A stretch of 64,000 nucleotides of DNA from contig BTPG01000004.1 in the NCBI GenBank assembly GCA_036245525.1, forward strand, positions 18,927,103 through 18,991,102, written 5' to 3'. This stretch comes from Semisulcospira habei (lineage: Eukaryota; Mollusca; Gastropoda; Semisulcospiridae). The notes under the pieces were generated by a model. The model was given only the letters and a program-made list of their open reading frames with translations, did not search any database and had not been told where the DNA came from. The position numbers and the translations under genes are program-made. Shown one piece after another: positions 59,863-64,000 of this stretch; position 1 is the stretch's first letter; every line of letters begins with the position of its first letter.

Positions 59863-60210
59863 AGTAATGCCATCGGTAATGTATTTTGAAAAAACAAATG
59901 AATTTTTTTTCTAAAATGTATTTTTTTGAAAAATACTTACCGATGGCATTACTCGAATGGCCCTCCCGCCTGCCCCGCTTGCCTCTTGTGGCTATGTGTG
60001 AAACTGACGAGGTCGCCCTGTGCTCGCCGGGATAGGGTAGTAAGGGGAGGCCACCCGGGGTCATAGTGCTTGGATCCCCGGTGTCTCCTCCCCAGTTGTG
60101 TGCTACACACAATTTTGCTGAAATCTATAGGCAATAGAGTGTATTCCCAGATAGTAATGCCATCGGTAAGTATTTTTCAAAAAAATACATTTTAGAAAAA
60201 AAATTCATTT
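59863..60210 (+). repeat. D8 ICR and right inverted terminal repeat
   Basis: The ICR is 59863-59953 and the right ITR 59954-60210. The ICR reverse complement gives the junction TTCATTTGTTTTTTC. The right end is CATCGGTAAGTATTTTTC plus an A/T tip ending CATTT. Confidence 0.93.
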
Positions 60211-60342
60211 TTAGCTGATGCTTGTACAGATAGTGCTGTATTTATATAACAGAGCAAATTTGTCAAATTACTGAATATAAAGACGTCAGGATTCTCCTGT
60301 GTCTAAGTGAACCATACCTGGAGCTATATGTAGCTTTCCATT

Positions 60343-60537
60343 TAACCCCATGGCCAGATTTTTAGATGTTACTAATGACTGTGTGCCAACTGCAGGAGAT
60401 GGATCGACCATGATAATTCAAGGGTAGTGCCAGATGAGCTTGGCGCCTGAAGGTGCCAAGCTCATCTGGCACTACCCTTGAATTATCATGGTTGATCCAT
60501 CTCCTGCTATAGTGCATCAGGGCTGAATGGGTTAAAG
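60343..60537. repeat. TTAA-type palindromic repeat, subfamily 2, complete ends
   Basis: It runs TTAACCCCATGGCC ... GGCTGAATGGGTTAA. The core GATGGATCGACCATGATAAT faces ATTATCATGGTTGATCCATC, and GGCGCC lies near the centre. Confidence 0.85.
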
Positions 60538-60764
60538 TATGCCAAATACACTATGTATTTTACCTGAAAACTGAATTTTCTATGTACCCAACTCTCACTT
60601 TTACACCACGTGTAAACATGTACCTCTGTGGCAACTGAACAGTTTGCACATTTGCAAGGAAATGGTCCCTTTAGTTCTTACTATAAAAGGGTACACCCTG
60701 CTGTCTTTGATCTGATTCTGATGTAGGAGTAACTCCCGTTGACAACATATTTCATGTGTTTCAG

Positions 60765-60981
60765 GTGCGCCTAAAGTGTGTGCGGTCGCTCATATCCATT
60801 CTGCAGCACCCAGACCGCCAGGTGTCGCCAGCCTACATCCATGGTTTGGCACCACGCATAATCGAGCACCTTCACACTACAGTGGCCAGTAACTCCCCCC
60901 CATCCGACGCTGACCTCAGTCTCACACTTGAGGAGCTGTGTATGATGGAGACGCTTGTTGCACTGGCTGAGGACAATAAAC
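60765..60981 (+). CDS. HEATR5B: HEATR5-like gene, window exon 11
   Basis: The exon is 217 nt, phase 0 to 1. The acceptor is GTGTTTCAG/GTG and the donor AAAC/GTAAAA. The peptide VRLKCVRSLISILQHPDRQV, then SPAYIHGLAPRIIEHL and EELCMMETLVALAEDN, is a typical late HEATR5 HEAT-repeat segment. The frame continues into the intron, but the GT donor and the following exon phase fix the end. Confidence 0.93.
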
Positions 60982-61925
60982 GTAAAACATACATTTCGAC
61001 TTTGTCTGCTAGTAATTTGAAATGTTTGGCTTTAAAGAATGCTGTGATAATACTGCTTGTTTATGTGGAGAAGAAATATACAGGATTTCTTTATGAAGTG
61101 TACCGTCTAGTTCTTATAAATGTCTTTTTTTATCTTGCTGGGCTAAACACTCTGGGGATCACCCACAGCATGTAGAGGTTTGTGTGTGTGTGTGGCAACT
61201 ACCATACACATGGCCACACCCTGACTTCAGATGATTTTTTTTTTTTTTTTAGTTGCCAGTTGATAGGAAAGTTTATCTTGACTGAAGATGATTTTCACAT
61301 AACAGTATTGTAACAAAAGTTTCTGTAGCTTTAGGTTTATTTGCTCCATCAAGTGATGATGTAGTAGAGTGAAGGCAAAAGACAGTACTGGTAAGTACAT
61401 TTCTGTGAAAAGCGAGAATTTCTATGTACAGTTTACTTCACTTTTAACAAAGTTGGATATAACAAAAGCCGGATGTAGCAACAGTTTTTCAGAGGTCCCT
61501 CCAGCACTCTGTCTATGTAAATTACTTTGCTTTGGATATAACAAGAAGAAGAATAAAAGTGTTCAGAAAGCAGAAGTACATGTAGGACTAAATTTGTTTT
61601 GACAAAAATCTGGATTAAAAGCTGATACAAACATGTGATATTGCATATTTGTCTGGGTTTTTAATCTGCTGTTTTTGTCGAAACGCATGCAATTTTGACT
61701 TACTTCTGATTTCTGGAAATTGTCTGTTGGGTCCTTTGGTGATTTGTTTTATCCGAAGTTTACTACACAGAAAATCTTGCTGTTCACAAGTCGACTTGCT
61801 GTCTTTTGCCTTTATAGGGCAAAGCAGCCTTTGCCTGAGGCAGACTATAAATGATGATGTTTTCCTCACCCTAGTATTGTTGAAACCAGTCATTGTAACA
61901 CTTTTCTTTCTTTTCTGTGACCTAG

Positions 61926-62251
61926 GAATAACGATGGTCGCCCTTCTGATCCCCATCCTGGTTTCCATGCTGCTGGATGAGCAGACCATCAAGGGAGCCA
62001 ATGTCAACCGTCGACGGCTGAGCGACTCTGCCTTGCAGAAACTGTTACGGTTGGGCCAACAGCACCCCGAACAGTTCCGACAGGTTATGGGCATGTCTGC
62101 ACACCTGCGGCCACGTTTGGAAGCAGCTGTAAAGCTCAGCCAGGCCTCACAAGCACAGGCCAAAGCACGGTCAGAGGCCAAGGCACCCAGCCAGCCCAAG
62201 AAACCCACCATCACACTCACCATGGACTTCAGTAAAAAGTTTAGCAGCTAA
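61926..62251 (+). CDS. HEATR5B: HEATR5-like gene, terminal exon
   Basis: The exon is 326 nt including TAA at 62249-62251, entered in phase 1. The acceptor is GTGACCTAG/GA. The split Arg codon is followed by ITMVALLIPILVSMLLDEQ, then LSDSALQKLLRLGQQHP, RPRLEAAVKLSQAS and a basic, Ala/Lys/Pro-rich tail ending TMDFSKKFSS. HEATR5 proteins end in just this way: a last HEAT helix pair (LLPILISFLLDE type), RLEAA and a short basic tail. The 12 exons add to 739 codons with no stop, which supports the model. Confidence 0.94.
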
Positions 62252-62364
62252 AGTGTGCTTGGCTTTCTTCTGGAAGGAAATGTGATTTAAAAGAGGGGTT
62301 AGTAATGTGGTTACGTCTACCATTGCATGCTTCACTTGTGTAGCTCTGATTCACGACAAGATGA

Positions 62365-62545
62365 TATGGATCGACCATGACAGTTCACATGGTAGTGCCA
62401 GAATAGCTTGGCACCTGTAGATGTCAAGCTACTCTGGCACCACCCTTTCACTATCATGGTTGATTTGTCTCCTACACTGCAATGTAGTCTTCAGCTGACA
62501 ATTTCCAAATTCTGGAAGGTTTGACCTCAGGGCTGAGTGTGTTAA
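62365..62545. repeat. TTAA-type palindromic repeat, subfamily 2, diverged
   Basis: GATCGACCATGACAGTTCAC faces TCACTATCATGGTTGAT, with TAGTGCCAGAATAGCTTGGC arms. It ends GTGTGTTAACC. Confidence 0.75.
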
Positions 62546-62589
62546 CCCCACACAAACCCCCTCAGTTTGAAGATCGTCCAGAGCCGATG

Positions 62590-62645
62590 TTGGTCAGCAA
62601 GAAGCATAGTTTTGCATGAGCCTTTGCTGCTGCAGGGGCTCATGT
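62590..62645. repeat. CAAGAGGCA-type hairpin, diverged
   Basis: CAGCAAGAAGCATAG precedes a GCATGAGCC/GGGGCTCATG inner hairpin. Confidence 0.55.
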
Positions 62646-63330
62646 GACTCTCTCTCTCTCTCTTCCAGGTTGAATGAGACAAAGGACTGTACAGGCAAGA
62701 TTGTTGCACATGATGGTAATTCTGGTATAGAAACAGATAGAACAAACCCGAAAGGACAGTACAGGGACATACTTTGAAGCCATATGCTTCACACAGTGAT
62801 GTGTTATTCCCCACGCAGGCGAAATGGCCACAACAAAGTGAACCCAGTTCGATCTGGTGTATGCAAGAGTGACCCCGGGTAGATTTTACGTGAGAGTTGT
62901 TTGGCGTGTTACACCGAATAACCAACTGGAGCCTGGTGAAATGAAGGCCACACAGTTCTAGATTTTGTTCATTTGACAGTATGATGTTAGAGAACAAGAA
63001 GACTGTGTTTACTCCTACCAACTAGTCAATGTTCACGGATTGATTGCAGCCGTTTTGGGCGATTCTAAAATGTTAAAATGTTGTTCTTCAATTTCACACG
63101 CATTGCTCTCATCTACTGAGTAGCGTTGGTCAAACTTAATACATTTGAGCTCTCTGGTTGTTTTGTTATTTGATTACATACCAAACCTGAAGAATGCCAA
63201 AAATCATCAAATACCAGTTTTTTTGTTCACAGTTGTAGTTGTTGTCATCTGCTATTGTATCATCAGACCAAGAGGAATTGTGCTTGTGGAAAACTTAAAC
63301 TGCATGCCGAAGTTGCATTTTTATAACCAG

Positions 63331-63545
63331 TTAACCCTCTTAACCCTACAGCCGCATTTCCAAACTTTTGGAGGCATCGTCTAACGACCATGTACCGGTT
63401 GTAGGAGATGGATTGATCGTGATATATCAAGGGTAGTGCCAGATGAGCTTGGCGCCTTCAGGCACCAAGCTTATCTGGCATTACCCTTGAATTATCATGA
63501 TCAATCCGTCTCCTGCTGCAGGGTCCTGGGGCTAAATGGGTTAAT
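63331..63545. repeat. TTAA-type palindromic repeat, subfamily 2, complete ends
   Basis: It runs TTAACCCTCTTAACCC ... GGGCTAAATGGGTTAA. The core palindrome is TCAAGGGTAGTGCCAGATGA facing ATCTGGCATTACCCTTGA. Confidence 0.85.
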
Positions 63546-63621
63546 GAATAACCAGTTGATGACTTAAAACCTCTTTTACTCCCGGCCCTCAGTAGAATGA
63601 TTGAAAATGCGGACAGTCTCT

Positions 63622-63666
63622 GCCAGCAAGAGGCATAGATACATGGGAATATGTGCCTCTTACAAA
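63622..63666. repeat. CAAGAGGCA hairpin, short
   Basis: CAAGAGGCATAGATACATG faces ATATGTGCCTCTTAC. Confidence 0.6.
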
Positions 63667-64000
63667 TGGAGCATGCTGGCTGAGGGACATGTTTTTCTGG
63701 CGTCTGCTGTTAGAATGCTAAATGGTGGTTTTTGAAAATGAAGGCTCCAAGCACCTGTCTACGCATGCATGTGTTTGAAAGTCAAGGGCTTTGAATTGTA
63801 TATATGGAATCTCTTGAGATTATTGTCCACATAGTTGTGGGTTGTTGTTTTTTTGTCAAACTAGAGGTGCTATGTTTTGTTCACTCATGTTATCTTCTGT
63901 GTAATTTGAACATAAGCTGATAAAGATGAAACAAAGGACACCGATTTTGCGAAGAAATAGATTTTTCTAAATGTCACCATTTACCTGTGTTACACACGCA

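Larger units (their letters stand above)
53794..60210 (+). mobile_element. D8: DIRS element, multiply frameshifted
   Basis: D8 lies in the intron between exons 10 and 11 and is 6.4 kb. The left ITR is 53794-53985, the ICR 59863-59953 and the right ITR 59954-60210. The terminal core is ACCGATGGCATTACT. All domains are present in order but spread over several frames. Long poly-C runs interrupt the hairpin array. The ITR arms agree closely. Confidence 0.94.
62252..64000 (+). other. HEATR5 3' UTR and downstream sequence
   Basis: I see no AATAAA that would mark the transcript end and no further exon. The stretch holds palindromic repeats, a CT run at 62648-62664 and AT-rich sequence. Confidence 0.5.

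Overview
The window is eukaryotic, intron-rich invertebrate DNA. It carries the last 12 exons (739 codons plus stop) of a HEATR5-family gene on the + strand. Eight DIRS-type tyrosine-recombinase (YR) retrotransposons, one non-LTR retrotransposon (LINE) and many short palindromic repeats sit in the introns. A marine mollusc, perhaps a caenogastropod, is my guess from repeat style. The sequence does not prove the species.

Host gene: the exons are 13003-13071, 13630-13806, 27475-27673, 28429-28704, 42583-42745, 43713-43825, 44393-44526, 51522-51690, 52665-52889, 53372-53523, 60765-60981 and 61926-62251. They join in phase with consensus splice sites and end in a TAA. HEATR5B (p200) is known to work with aftiphilin and gamma-synergin in AP-1/clathrin traffic. 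Upstream exons lie outside the window, so 1-13002 is probably intron as well.

Mobile elements: I name the DIRS elements D1-D8. D1 is 1-790 plus 7786-8820, with D2 (791-7785) inside its YR gene. A LINE follows at 8821-12185. D3 is 13851-19885 plus 26338-26636, with D4 (19886-26337) inside its internal complementary region (ICR). D5 is 29289-30448 plus 36886-42119, with D6 (30449-36885) inside its ORF1. D7 is 45115-51355 and D8 is 53794-60210. All eight, and the LINE, point the same way as the host gene. Each complete element has inverted terminal repeats (ITRs) of about 200-270 bp. Each also has an ICR whose left half is complementary to the left end and whose right half is complementary to the right end. 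This is the DIRS diagnostic.

Inside an element the order is: a tiny start-codon exon, a 160-450 nt intron, an ORF1 exon with a Cys-rich zinc-binding motif, a family-specific hairpin repeat array, an Arg/Ser-rich stretch, a gag-like domain, RT, RNase H, a methyltransferase-like domain, and the YR in the -1 frame. D5 (apart from the D6 insertion and one stop) and D4 (apart from one frameshift) are close to intact. D2, D6 and D7 have ruined coding regions but nearly perfect ITRs, so they were probably mobilised in trans.

The most novel signals are two structured elements shared across the families. One is the hairpin array behind the zinc-finger exon. Its sequence differs between families, but its stems show compensatory base changes. 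The other is a stem-loop spanning the YR stop codon. The insertion of D4 into the ICR of D3, which is a natural copy of the recombination junction, is also notable.
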